A stretch of 64,000 nt of DNA from Streptomyces sp. NBRC 110035 (lineage in GTDB: Bacteria; Actinomycetota; Actinomycetes; Streptomycetales; Streptomycetaceae), in contig NZ_BBNN01000025.1 in the NCBI RefSeq assembly GCF_000829695.1, forward strand, positions 1 through 64,000, given 5' to 3'. Numbering within the stretch: position 1 is the first letter of the stretch; each line of letters opens with the position of its first letter. This document shows, piece by piece, positions 50,182 through 58,796 of the stretch. The position numbers and the translations under genes are program-made. The notes under the pieces are model-generated. The model saw nothing but the letters and a program-made list of their open reading frames with translations. It was not told the DNA's origin and ran no database searches.

Positions 50182-51426
50182 TTACGAACCGACCTTGCGC
50201 TTGTTCCACACGTCGAAGCCGACCGCCGCCAGGAGCACCAGGCCCTTGATGACCTGCTGCCAGTCGGTGCCGACGCCGACGAGGTTCATACCGTTGTTCA
50301 GCACACCCAGGACCAGGCCGCCGATGATGGCGCCGAGCACGGTGCCGACACCGCCGCTCATCGACGCGCCGCCGATGAACGCGGCCGCGATGGCCTCGAG
50401 TTCGAAGTTGAGGCCGGCCTTGGGCGAGGCCGCGTTGAAGCGGGCGGCGAAGACCAGACCCGCCAGGGCCGCGAGCATGCCCATGTTCAGGAAGACCAGG
50501 AAGGTGACCTTCTTGTCCCGCACACCCGACAGCTTGGCCGCGGGCAGGTTGCCGCCGATGGCGTAGATGTGGCGGCCGACGACGGCGTTGCGCATCACGT
50601 AGCCGAAGCCGACGAGCAGCGCGCCGAGGATCAGCAGCACGATCGGGGCGCCCTTGTAGCTGGCCAGCAGCAGCGTGACAGTGAGGATGGCGGCGGTGAG
50701 CGCCACCAGCTTCAGCAGGAACAGCTTGGTGGGCAGGACGTCGAGGGCGAACTCCTGCTGGCGGCGCCGGTCGCGGATCTCCTGGAGCACCACGAGGGCG
50801 ATGAGTCCGAAGCCGAGCAACAGGGTGAGGTTGTGGTAGTTCGTGTCCGGGCCGACCTCGGGCAGGAAGCCGTTGGCCGTGGTCTGCAGCCCCTTCGGGA
50901 ACGGGCCGAGGGTCTGGCCGTCGAGGAAGATCTCGGTCAGACCGCGGAAGGTCAGCATGCCTGCCAGGGTCACGATGAACGACGGCAGCCCGCCGTACGC
51001 GATGAACCACCCCTGCACCGCGCCCGCGATCGCGCCCACGGCCAGGCACAGCAGCACCGCGACGGGCCAGGGCAGGTCGTTGCGGACCATGAACACGGCG
51101 GCCATCGAGCCGACGAACGCCGTCAGCGAGCCGACCGACAGGTCGATGTGGCCGGCGATGATGACCAGCATCATGCCGATCGCCAGGATCAGGATGTAGC
51201 TGTTCTGCAGCACCAGGTTGGACACGTTGCGCGGCAGCAGCAGGTCGCCCTCGGTCCACACCGCGAACAGCACCACGATCAGGCCCAGTGCGATCAGCAT
51301 GCCGTACTGGCGCATGTTGCGGCGCATGCCGTCCAGCATCAGCTGGAGCAGGCCGTCACCGGTGCCCGCCCCGTTCTTGCCCGGCGGCGCGGCGGCCGGG
51401 GTCTTGTCGGTGACATCCGTGCTCAT
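50182..51426 (-). CDS. mmsB: Multiple-monosaccharide ABC permease (MmsB/GguB type)
   Basis: A 414-residue permease of the RbsC/XylH class with about ten helices, for example ILILAIGMMLVIIAGHIDLS and AAAFIGGASMSGGVGTVLGA, both family hallmarks. The GGASMSGG loop matches MmsB/GguB of xylose-arabinose-galactose transporters. ATG at 51426 overlaps the ATPase stop as ATGA. It forms the membrane channel with the ATPase encoded just upstream and the lipoprotein receptor. Confidence 0.92.
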   Translation of the reverse strand: MSTDVTDKTPAAAPPGKNGAGTGDGLLQLMLDGMRRNMRQYGMLIALGLIVVLFAVWTEGDLLLPRNVSNLVLQNSYILILAIGMMLVIIAGHIDLSVGSLTAFVGSMAAVFMVRNDLPWPVAVLLCLAVGAIAGAVQGWFIAYGGLPSFIVTLAGMLTFRGLTEIFLDGQTLGPFPKGLQTTANGFLPEVGPDTNYHNLTLLLGFGLIALVVLQEIRDRRRQQEFALDVLPTKLFLLKLVALTAAILTVTLLLASYKGAPIVLLILGALLVGFGYVMRNAVVGRHIYAIGGNLPAAKLSGVRDKKVTFLVFLNMGMLAALAGLVFAARFNAASPKAGLNFELEAIAAAFIGGASMSGGVGTVLGAIIGGLVLGVLNNGMNLVGVGTDWQQVIKGLVLLAAVGFDVWNKRKVGS

Positions 51427-52973
51427 CGGGTTACCTCTTTGTCCTTCGTCATCTGACGCATCAGCGATTCCTGGGAGGCCTCGGCCCGCGAGAACTCCCC
51501 GGTCAGCCGCCCGGCGGCCATCGTGTAGATGCGGTCGCACATGCCGAGCAGTTCGGGCAGCTCGGAGGAGATGAAGACGACCGCCTTGCCCTGGGCGGCC
51601 AGTTGGTCGATGACCGTGTAGATCTCGTACTTGGCGCCGACGTCGATACCGCGCGTCGGCTCGTCCAGGATCAGCACCTCGGGACCGGCGAAGATCCACT
51701 TGCTGAGGACGACCTTCTGCTGGTTGCCGCCGGACAGCTTGCCCACCGGCTCGAAGACCGACGGCGCCTTGATGTTCATGGACGTGCGGAAGCCCTCGGC
51801 GACCTGGCGTTCCTCGTGCTCGTCGACGACCCCCCGCCTGGCCACCTTGCCCAGTGCGCTGAGCGAGATGTTGCGGTTGATGGTGTCGATGAGGTTCAGG
51901 CCGTAGTGCTTGCGGTCCTCGGTGACGTACGCGATGCCGTGCCGCACCGCCTCGGGGACGGTCTTGGTACGGATCTCCCTGCCGTCCCGCAGGACGGCGC
52001 CGCCCGCGTACCGGCCGTAGGTGCGGCCGAACAGGCTCATCGCCAGCTCGGTGCGGCCGGCGCCCATCAGACCGGCGATGCCGACGATCTCGCCGCGCCG
52101 GGCCTCCAGCGACACGTCGTCGACGACCTTGCGCTGCTGGTCGATCGGGTGGTGCACGGTCCAGTTGCGCACCTCGAGGGCCGGGGCCGTGCCCTCCTCC
52201 GGGTGGTGCGGGGTCCGCTCCGGGAAACGGTGTTCCAGGTCGCGGCCGACCATGCCGCTGATGATCCGGTCCTCGGTGGTCTCCGCGGCCTTCACGTCGA
52301 GCGTCTCGATGGTCTGCCCGTCCCGCAGGATCGTCACCGAGTCGGCGACCCTGCGGATCTCGTTCAGCTTGTGGGAGATGATGATCGAGGTGATGCCCTG
52401 GTCCTTCAGCTGGAGGATCAGGTCGAGCAGCTTGCCGCTGTCCTCGTCGTTGAGCGCCGCGGTCGGCTCGTCGAGGATGAGCAGCTTGACCTTCTTCGAC
52501 AGCGCCTTCGCGATCTCCACCAGCTGCTGCTTGCCCACGCCGATGTCGGCGACCCGGGTGTCCGGGTGGTCGTCGAGCCCCACCCGGCGCAGCAGCTCGG
52601 TCGCGTGCCGCAGCGTCTCGTGCCAGTCGATGCGGCCGCGCTTGGCGTGCTCGTTGCCGAGGAAGATGTTCTCCGCGAGGGAGAGGTAGGGCACCAGGGC
52701 GAGCTCCTGGTGGATGATGACGATGCCCTGTTCCTCGCTGGCCCTGATGTCCTTGAACCGGCAGAGGCCCTCCTCGAAGAGGACCTCCCCCTCGTAGGTG
52801 CCGTGCGGGTGGACGCCGGAGAGGACCTTCATGAGGGTCGACTTGCCGGCGCCGTTCTCGCCGCAGATGGCGTGGACCTCGCCCTGCTGGACGGTCAGGG
52901 TGACGTCCGACAGCGCCTTGACGCCGGGAAAGGTCTTGACGATCGAGCGCATTTCCAGGACGGGTCCCGCCAT
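51423..52973 (-). CDS. mmsA: Multiple-monosaccharide ABC ATPase (MmsA/GguA type)
   Basis: A 516-residue protein with two ABC domains, usual for monosaccharide importers. Domain 1 has Walker A GENGAGKSTLMKVLSGVHPH and Walker B LLILDEPTAALND, with signature-side DIGVGKQQLVEIAKALSKKV. Domain 2 has GLMGAGRTELAMSLFGRTYG, signature KLSGGNQQKVVLSKWI and EVLILDEPTRGIDVGAKYEI. The ATG at 52973 is used because GGAAGG precedes it by 7 bases. It powers sugar import together with the permease (stop-start overlap) and ChvE-like receptor. Confidence 0.94.
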   Translation of the reverse strand: MAGPVLEMRSIVKTFPGVKALSDVTLTVQQGEVHAICGENGAGKSTLMKVLSGVHPHGTYEGEVLFEEGLCRFKDIRASEEQGIVIIHQELALVPYLSLAENIFLGNEHAKRGRIDWHETLRHATELLRRVGLDDHPDTRVADIGVGKQQLVEIAKALSKKVKLLILDEPTAALNDEDSGKLLDLILQLKDQGITSIIISHKLNEIRRVADSVTILRDGQTIETLDVKAAETTEDRIISGMVGRDLEHRFPERTPHHPEEGTAPALEVRNWTVHHPIDQQRKVVDDVSLEARRGEIVGIAGLMGAGRTELAMSLFGRTYGRYAGGAVLRDGREIRTKTVPEAVRHGIAYVTEDRKHYGLNLIDTINRNISLSALGKVARRGVVDEHEERQVAEGFRTSMNIKAPSVFEPVGKLSGGNQQKVVLSKWIFAGPEVLILDEPTRGIDVGAKYEIYTVIDQLAAQGKAVVFISSELPELLGMCDRIYTMAAGRLTGEFSRAEASQESLMRQMTKDKEVTR

Positions 52974-53031
52974 GGTCGTGCCTTCCAATCCGTAGGGGTG
53001 CGGCGGTGGTTGGGTCGCCTGCCGGGGCCGC

Positions 53032-54144
53032 TTACTTGAGGTCGCTCTCCTTGACGTAGCCGGAGTCGACGACGGTCTCCTGGTAGTTGGCCTTGTCCAC
53101 GGCGACCGGCTCCAGCAGGTAGGCCGGCACGACCTTCGACCCGTTGTCGTAGGTCTCGGTGTCGTTGACCTCGGGCTCCTTGTCCGTCAGGAGCGCGTCG
53201 ACCATGTTCGTGGCGACCTTGGCGAGCTCACGGGTGTCCTTGTAGACGGTCATGGCCTGCTGGTCGGAGATGATCGACTTCACCGAGGCGACCTCGGCGT
53301 CCTGGCCGGTGACGATCGGCAGCGGCTTGTTCTTGGAGCCGTAGTCGTCCGACTTCAGCGCCGACAGGATGCCGATGGAGATGCCGTCGTAGGGGGAGAG
53401 GACCGCGTCGACCGCCTCGCTCTTGTAGGACGAGGTCAGGATGTCGTCCATGCGCTTCTGGGCGGTGCCGCCGTCCCAGCGCAGGGTGGTGACCTGGTTC
53501 AGCTCGGTCTGGCCGGACCGGACGACGAGCTGCTTCTTGTCGATGTACGGCTGCAGGACGTTCATCGCGCCCTGGAAGAAGTAGCGGGTGTTGTTGTCGT
53601 CGTTGGAGCCGGCGAACAGCTCGATGTTGAAGGGGCCCTTCTCGCTGCCGTCCTTCAGGCCGAGCTTGTCGACGATGTAGTCGCCCTGGAGCTCGCCGAC
53701 CTTCTCGTTGTCGAACGAGGCGTAGTAGTCGACGTTCTCCGTGCCGAGGATCAGGCGGTCGTAGGAGATCACCGGGATGTCGGCGTCCTTGGCCTGCTGC
53801 AGGACGTTGTTCAGCGACTTGTTGTCGATGGCCGCGACGATGAGCGCCTCGACGCCCTGCGTGATCAGGTTCTCGACCTGGGCGACCTGCTGGTCCGGGT
53901 CGTCCTCGCCGAAGACCAGCTTGGTCTCGTAGCCCTTGGACTCCAGGTTCCTGACGACGTTGTCACCGTCGGCTATCCAGCGCTCGGAGGACTTGGTCGG
54001 CATCGCGATGCCGACGGTCGCCCCCTCGGAGCCCGACGTGTCCTCCTCGCTGCCGCCCTCGCTGCTCTGGCCGCAGGCGGACAGGGTGAGGGCGAGGGAC
54101 GCGGCGGTGGCTACGGCGGCGAGGGCAGCTCTGCGGCTACGCAT
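53032..54144 (-). CDS. chvE: ChvE-type monosaccharide-binding lipoprotein
   Basis: A 370-residue receptor. The lipobox is LTLSACG with Cys24. The mature protein is a periplasmic-binding-protein type I: GIAMPTKSSERWIADGDNVV, AQVENLITQGVEALIVAAID, VISYDRLILGTENVDYYASF, and AVDAVLSPYDGISIGILSAL. This matches the ChvE/GguAB receptors for L-arabinose, D-galactose, D-xylose and glucose. The ATG at 54144 is chosen because AAGG lies 9 bases upstream; two further ATG codons overlap that site. It is the first gene of its operon. No TTCGA box was seen in the 199 bases upstream. Confidence 0.93.
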   Translation of the reverse strand: MRSRRAALAAVATAASLALTLSACGQSSEGGSEEDTSGSEGATVGIAMPTKSSERWIADGDNVVRNLESKGYETKLVFGEDDPDQQVAQVENLITQGVEALIVAAIDNKSLNNVLQQAKDADIPVISYDRLILGTENVDYYASFDNEKVGELQGDYIVDKLGLKDGSEKGPFNIELFAGSNDDNNTRYFFQGAMNVLQPYIDKKQLVVRSGQTELNQVTTLRWDGGTAQKRMDDILTSSYKSEAVDAVLSPYDGISIGILSALKSDDYGSKNKPLPIVTGQDAEVASVKSIISDQQAMTVYKDTRELAKVATNMVDALLTDKEPEVNDTETYDNGSKVVPAYLLEPVAVDKANYQETVVDSGYVKESDLK

Positions 54145-54343
54145 GATCATCATCCTTGATGTGGGTGCGGTGACGGTCCGGAGGTGTGAACTCGCTTGTG
54201 GGGCGAGGCGCTTGACGACGAAGGGTGGATCGGGGGAGAGGTGCGGGGGCGCGGTGCGAGGAGGGCGCCGGAGGGAACCGACTAGGGGCGTGTGGGGTTG
54301 TGCGCGGCTGTGTCTGCTTCTGTGAAGCCGCGTTTCCGGAACG

Positions 54344-55312
54344 TTATGACGAGATGTCGAACCTGCGCAGCTTCCCCGGGAGCCGTGAACCGATCGGGTC
54401 CATGTCGCGGTCCGCGCCGTGGCGGGCGAGCAGGTCCAGGGCGAGCCGGCCGCGCCGTACCCGCTCCTTGGCGCTCGTCAGCGTGACGTCCCGCATGTGG
54501 TGCCCGTACGGGTAGATCCCGGGCGCCTTGGACAGGCCGAACTTCAGGTACAGCGGCGCGCCGCGCCGGATCAGTTCGGCCACCTCGTACATCCGGACGT
54601 AGCCGCCGAGGTCGTCGGGGGCCTCGATGTACATGTCCATCGGAGCGGCCGAGACCCGTCTGATCTCGGTGAGGTGATCGAGCGTCAGGTCGCTCGGCAC
54701 GTTGACCGAGTCGGCGCCGAGCTGCTCGTAGACCGCGTACGAGGCCGGATTGACCGGTCCGACGAGGGCCGAGAGCTTCAGCGTGGTGTCCTGCGGGATG
54801 ATTCCGGCCGCCCGTGCCCGGTGCAGCGTCCACAGCACCCCCTCGTCGGCGACGAGCAGGCACGTGACGCCCAGCTCCGTCGCCCGCACGGCGTCTTCGA
54901 CGCAGCCGGCGACCGCGTCGTGGCCCCGGGCGCGCAGCCCGGCGCCGCGCGAGTCGCTGCGGGTGGAGCCGCCGATGTCCCAGGTGCCGCGCGGGCCGGT
55001 GAACAGGCAGAGCTCGATGTCCCGTTCGGCGGTGGCCTCGACCATCTCGGTGATCTCGGCGTCGGTCAGCATCCAGACGCCGCTGCCCTGGCTGATCCGG
55101 TGGATCGGTACGTCCAGCCGGGAGGCTTCCTTCAGGACCACCGCCAGCGCCTCGGGCCCCTCGCAGGAGGGAACCTCGGTGCGCCAGCGGCCGCCGTCGG
55201 GGAAGGAGTGCGGCGAGGCGTCGGCGGGGTCGGGGGCGGGCGCGCCCAGGCCGAGCGCGGTGAGCGCCTGCTCACCGGGCCTGCGGGCTGCCTTGGCGGA
55301 AGCGTCGGTCAC
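54344..55312 (-). CDS. U32-peptidase-like TIM-barrel protein of the sugar-acid cluster
   Basis: A 322-residue soluble protein, probably a TIM barrel, related to the peptidase U32 group. Characteristic text is SCEGPEALAVVLKEASRLDV, ISQGSGVWMLTDAEITEMVE, LGADSVNVPSDLTLDHLTEI, MDMYIEAPDDLGGYVRMYEV and APLYLKFGLSKAPGIYPYGH. No protease motif is identifiable. The GTG at 55312 follows AAAAGGA. The gene lies 139 bases beyond the dehydrogenase, with an operator-like box (55327-55341) between. Because it clusters with sugar dehydrogenase and dehydratase it may be an aldolase or further dehydratase in that route; this is inference. Confidence 0.68.
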   Translation of the reverse strand: MTDASAKAARRPGEQALTALGLGAPAPDPADASPHSFPDGGRWRTEVPSCEGPEALAVVLKEASRLDVPIHRISQGSGVWMLTDAEITEMVEATAERDIELCLFTGPRGTWDIGGSTRSDSRGAGLRARGHDAVAGCVEDAVRATELGVTCLLVADEGVLWTLHRARAAGIIPQDTTLKLSALVGPVNPASYAVYEQLGADSVNVPSDLTLDHLTEIRRVSAAPMDMYIEAPDDLGGYVRMYEVAELIRRGAPLYLKFGLSKAPGIYPYGHHMRDVTLTSAKERVRRGRLALDLLARHGADRDMDPIGSRLPGKLRRFDISS

Positions 55313-55326
55313 AAGGTGTCCTTTTG

Positions 55327-55341
55327 TTCGGTATGTCGGAC
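55327..55341 (-). promoter_or_regulatory. Operator-like box upstream of the U32-like gene
   Basis: TTCGGTATGTCGGAC lies 15 bases upstream of the GTG start. It matches TTCGACATCTCGAAC at the importer promoter in 10 of 15 positions. No clear -35/-10 was found, so it is the weakest of the four related sites. Confidence 0.35.
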
Positions 55342-55451
55342 GAGGTGCGCGGCCTCGGCGAGGGGCCGGGCGGGGCGGGGAGCCGGAGGGGCGCCGTGTA
55401 CGCGCGGGCGGGGACCGTTCACCGGCCCCGCACGCGCGTACCGGCGGGGCC

Positions 55452-56489
55452 CTACGGGCGCAGCAGGACCTTGCCCACCTTCGGGTCGCCGGACCCCACC
55501 AGCTCGATGGCCTCCGAGAACCCGGCCAGCGGCAGCTCGTGCGTGACCAGCGGCAGCGGATCGAGCAGCCCGGCGGCGAACACCCGCACCGTGTGCGCCC
55601 AGGCGTCCGGCGGCGCCCCGAAGACGGTGTGCACCTCCAGCTGCCGTACGACCAGGTCCGTCGGGTCGAGACCGTCCGCGCCCGGTGCCGGGATGCCCGT
55701 CAGGACGAGCCGCCCGCCACGCCTCAGCAGCGTGGCGGCCGTGCGGGCCGCGTCGGCGGACCCGGCGGTCTCGATCACCACGTCGAAGTCGTCCGGGAGC
55801 GGCTGGTCCTTGGTGCGGAAGGCGGTGGCGCCGTACCGGCGGGACAGTTCCTCGCGGTCGGCGCGGGTGCCGACGACCAGGAGTTCGGCCGGGGAGTTCG
55901 CGCGCAGGAACTGCACCGCGAACATGCCGAGGGTGCCCGTACCGACCACGGCGACCCGCTCACCGGGCACGGTGTTCGCCTTGAGCGCGGCGGCGGCGAT
56001 GCAGGCCGCCGGCTCCAGCAGTGCCGCCGCGGTGAGGTCGGCGTCGTCCGGCAGGACGTGCAGCAGCCGGGCCGGGAGGGTCAGCGTGGCGGCCATCGCC
56101 CCCGGCTGGGTGAACCCGGTCTCCTCGTAGCCCGCCGAGCACAGCGTCGTCTCACCGGCGTGGCAGCGGTCGCAGACCTGGCAGTTCCGGAAGCCCTCGC
56201 CGACGACCTTGCGGCCGGTGAGCGACGCGGGCACGCCCGCGCCCACCCGCTCCACGGTCCCGGACCATTCGTGGCCCGGGGTGAGCGGGTAGCGCACGTA
56301 CCCCTCGGGGCGGTTGCCCTGGTACACCTCCCGGTCGCTGCCGCAGATACCGCTCGCGTGCACCCGGGCCAGGGCCTCGCCGGGGCCGGGATCGCGCGGC
56401 TCGTGGGCGACGAGGCGGTGCGTGCCGGGGCCTTCGACGACGACGGCCACGAGGGACGCGCCCGCGGCGCCGGCCGTGGGGCCGGTCAC
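55452..56489 (-). CDS. Zinc-dependent sugar/alcohol dehydrogenase (MDR family)
   Basis: A 345-residue medium-chain dehydrogenase. The catalytic zinc Cys-His pair is GICGSDREVYQGN and TPGHEWSG; the structural zinc loop is NCQVCDRCHAGETTLCSAGY. The Rossmann motif is VAVVGTGTLGMFAVQFLRA. GTG at 56489 overlaps the dehydratase stop as GTGA, so the two are translated together. It probably oxidises an aldose or sugar alcohol imported by the neighbouring transporter, delivering a lactone to the SMP-30 lactonase encoded at 22.5 kb. The sugar (arabinose, galactose or fucose) is unresolved. Confidence 0.86.
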   Translation of the reverse strand: MTGPTAGAAGASLVAVVVEGPGTHRLVAHEPRDPGPGEALARVHASGICGSDREVYQGNRPEGYVRYPLTPGHEWSGTVERVGAGVPASLTGRKVVGEGFRNCQVCDRCHAGETTLCSAGYEETGFTQPGAMAATLTLPARLLHVLPDDADLTAAALLEPAACIAAAALKANTVPGERVAVVGTGTLGMFAVQFLRANSPAELLVVGTRADREELSRRYGATAFRTKDQPLPDDFDVVIETAGSADAARTAATLLRRGGRLVLTGIPAPGADGLDPTDLVVRQLEVHTVFGAPPDAWAHTVRVFAAGLLDPLPLVTHELPLAGFSEAIELVGSGDPKVGKVLLRP

Positions 56490-57649
56490 TGCGTGCCCTT
56501 GGGCCTGCGCTGCTCCCAGCCCTCGGCCCACAGGTCGAACCGGGCCTGCTGCTGCGGGAACTCGGCCGCCGCGTCGACGTCCAGCTCCACGCCGAGGCCG
56601 GGGGCGTCGGAGAGGTGGAAGCAGCCGTCCTCGGGGTTCACCTGCGGTGCGCCCTTGACGACCTTCTTGATCTCCGCGTCGGCGAAGTCGTTGAAGTGCT
56701 CCAGGATCTTGAAGTTCGGTGAGGTGAAGCCGACCTGGAGGGACGCGGCGGTGAGCACCGGGCCGCCGACGTTGTGCGGCGCGACCAGCATGTAGTGGGT
56801 CTCGGCGGTCGCGGCGAGCTTGCGGGTCTCCCAGATGCCGCCGATGTGGCCGACGTCCGGCTGCAGGATGTCGACGGCCTGGCTCTCGAACAGCTCACGG
56901 AACTCGATGCGGTCGTGGATGCGCTCACCGGTGGCGAGAGGGATGTCGACCTTGGCGGCGACCTTCTCCAGCGCCTTGAGGTTCTCCGGCGGGACCGGCT
57001 CCTCCAGCCAGGCCGGCTTGAAGGGGGCCAGGTCCTTGGCCAGCCGGACGGCGGTGGCGGGGGAGAAGCGGCCGTGCATCTCCAGCATCAGCTCGGCCTC
57101 GGGGCCGATGGCGTCGCGCACCGCCTCGATCAGGGAGACGGCGTACAGGCTCTCCTTGTGGTCGAGCTCGAAGTGCCCGGTACCGAACGGGTCGATCTTC
57201 AGAGCCCGGTAGCCCCGTTCCATCACCGTCTGCGCGGCCTTGTGGTAGGCCTCCGGGGTGCGCTCCGTGGTGTACCAGCCGTTGGCGTACGCCTTGACCT
57301 TGTCGGTCACCCTGCCGCCGAGCAGCTGCCAGACGGGGACGCCGAGGGCCTTGCCCTTGATGTCCCAGCAGGCCATCTCGACGACGGCGATACCGGACAT
57401 CACGATCTCCCCGGCGCGGCCGTAGTCGCCGTACTTCATCCGGCGGACCAGGTCCTCGACAGCGAACGGGTCCGAGCCGAGAATGTGGTTGGCCTCCGCT
57501 TCCTTCAGATAACCCACGAGGGCGTCGGTGTGGCCCAGCATCCGGGTCTCGCCGACTCCCGTGAGTCCCTCGTCGGTGTGCACCTGGACGTACGTCAGGT
57601 TGCGCCACGGCGTCCCGACCACGTGTGTGCTGATTCCGGTGATACGCAC
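56486..57649 (-). CDS. Enolase-superfamily sugar-acid dehydratase (galactonate dehydratase-like)
   Basis: A 387-residue enzyme of the mandelate-racemase subgroup. Candidate residues: K151 and D153 in ALKIDPFGTGHF, metal ligand E190 with H192 in LMLEMHGRFS, E216 in WLEEPVPPEN, E242 in ATGERIHDR, and the D265-H292 dyad in LQPDVGHIGG and APHNVGGPV. The E-x-H on the third strand is as in D-galactonate and related dehydratases. It removes water from an aldonate to give a 2-keto-3-deoxy acid. GTG start at 57649 follows GAGGGGC. A promoter with operator lies upstream at 57710-57775. It is coupled to the zinc dehydrogenase. Confidence 0.87.
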   Translation of the reverse strand: MRITGISTHVVGTPWRNLTYVQVHTDEGLTGVGETRMLGHTDALVGYLKEAEANHILGSDPFAVEDLVRRMKYGDYGRAGEIVMSGIAVVEMACWDIKGKALGVPVWQLLGGRVTDKVKAYANGWYTTERTPEAYHKAAQTVMERGYRALKIDPFGTGHFELDHKESLYAVSLIEAVRDAIGPEAELMLEMHGRFSPATAVRLAKDLAPFKPAWLEEPVPPENLKALEKVAAKVDIPLATGERIHDRIEFRELFESQAVDILQPDVGHIGGIWETRKLAATAETHYMLVAPHNVGGPVLTAASLQVGFTSPNFKILEHFNDFADAEIKKVVKGAPQVNPEDGCFHLSDAPGLGVELDVDAAAEFPQQQARFDLWAEGWEQRRPKGTQ

Positions 57650-57709
57650 GGACGTTGCCCCTCGCTGCGTTGGTGACCCTGTGACCTGTCGGTGTTGCGG
57701 TGCGACGTG

Positions 57710-57775
57710 TTCGATATTTCGTCACACGTTCGAAATGCTGGCGTGACAGTAAGGACGGTGCGGCGGACGTGTCAA
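57710..57775 (-). promoter_or_regulatory. Promoter and operator of the dehydratase-dehydrogenase operon
   Basis: On the minus strand, TTGACA (57775-57770), an 18-base spacer and TACTGT (57751-57746) form a near-consensus promoter. Downstream of the -10 lie TTCGATATTTCG (57710-57721) and TTCGAA (57729-57734), matching the importer box TTCGACATCTCGAA at most positions. The layout (strong promoter with boxes just after the -10) is the same as at 28.3 kb and 21.7 kb. Confidence 0.68.
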
Positions 57776-57891
57776 TGGGTCGCGCGCACAACGGTTTCGA
57801 CAGTTTCGGAACCAATGGGCGCGGGCCTCTACCGAACCTTTACATCCCGCTCTAGGAACCGGGCGTGAGCGGAACCTGGTCTTCCCGCGTC

Positions 57892-58789
57892 ATGGATTAC
57901 TGCCACCCGTGCCGAAGGCACCTCAGCGGCGCCCTCGCATGCCCTGGGTGCGGCACCCCCGTCGAGATCCTCCCGGCCGGCCCGGAGGCTTCGGACGCCT
58001 CTCCGGCGGCGGTCCACGGGAGCGGCTTGCCGGAACCCGGGCGGGAGGCGGAGCCGGAACCCGGGCCCCGGCCGGACCGCGGACCCGGGCCGGACCCGGA
58101 GCGGGCCGTGGGGGGCGGATGGGGCGGATGGCGCCGCCGGGCCCGCCGGGCCCGGGGAGCGGCAGGGCGAGGACCCCGCGACCGCTGTGCCCGAGGGCCG
58201 GACCGCTGTGTCCGCGGACGGCACCACTCCGGTCGCGGACGAAGGCCCGGGGGCGGGTGCGAGCCGCCGGGACCGCAAGGCCGCGGCGCACCGCAGGCGG
58301 CGGCGCCGGTCGCTGCTGGTCCTGGCGGGATCAGTCCTGGCCGTGGGCGCGTTGAGCCTTGCAGAGCTGGGGCCGGACATGCCCGGGACGCAGTCCGGGC
58401 CGGCGGTGGTCGGGGACGAGACGCCGGACGGCGGAGCGTCCGAGGTCGAGCCGGCACCGCAGCCGAGCGGCGCTCCGGACGCGGGCGCGGAGACGTCCGT
58501 GGCGTCCCCCGCACCGGAGGAGTCCGGCTCGCCGCCGGCCTCGGAGTCACCGGCCTCGGAGTCACCGGCCTCGGAGGAATCCGCGCAGGCGGAGGAGGAG
58601 TCCGGCGAGGCGACGCCCCCGGCGCCCGCGGGCACCGCCCCGGCCGGCCCGACGGCGGCCGGGCCGCAGGAGCCCCCGGCCCGGCCGGACACCCCGGACG
58701 ACCCGGCCCCGAGCGCCACGGAGCCGGAAGCGGAGCCGGAACCGGAGCCCTCCCGGACCTGCGACCGCTTCCTGTGGTGGTGCACCTGA
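57892..58789 (+). pseudogene. MDYCHPC-type zinc-ribbon membrane protein, frameshifted
   Basis: The protein begins MDYCHPCRRHLSGALACPGC, a double CxxC zinc-ribbon-like N-terminus seen in a Streptomyces-specific family. After a linker comes a helix (SLLVLAGSVLAVGALSLAEL) and a long Glu/Pro/Ser-rich exterior ending PSRTCDRFLWWCT. The N-terminal frame turns Arg-rich after about 58115, while the next frame supplies a natural linker (GADGADGAAGPAGPGERQGE) into the helix. Removing one G from the run at about 58110-58115 gives 299 codons (898 bases minus 1). Function unknown; possibly a membrane-tethered sensor. A sequencing indel is likely. Confidence 0.7.
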
Positions 58790-58796
58790 CGGCCGT

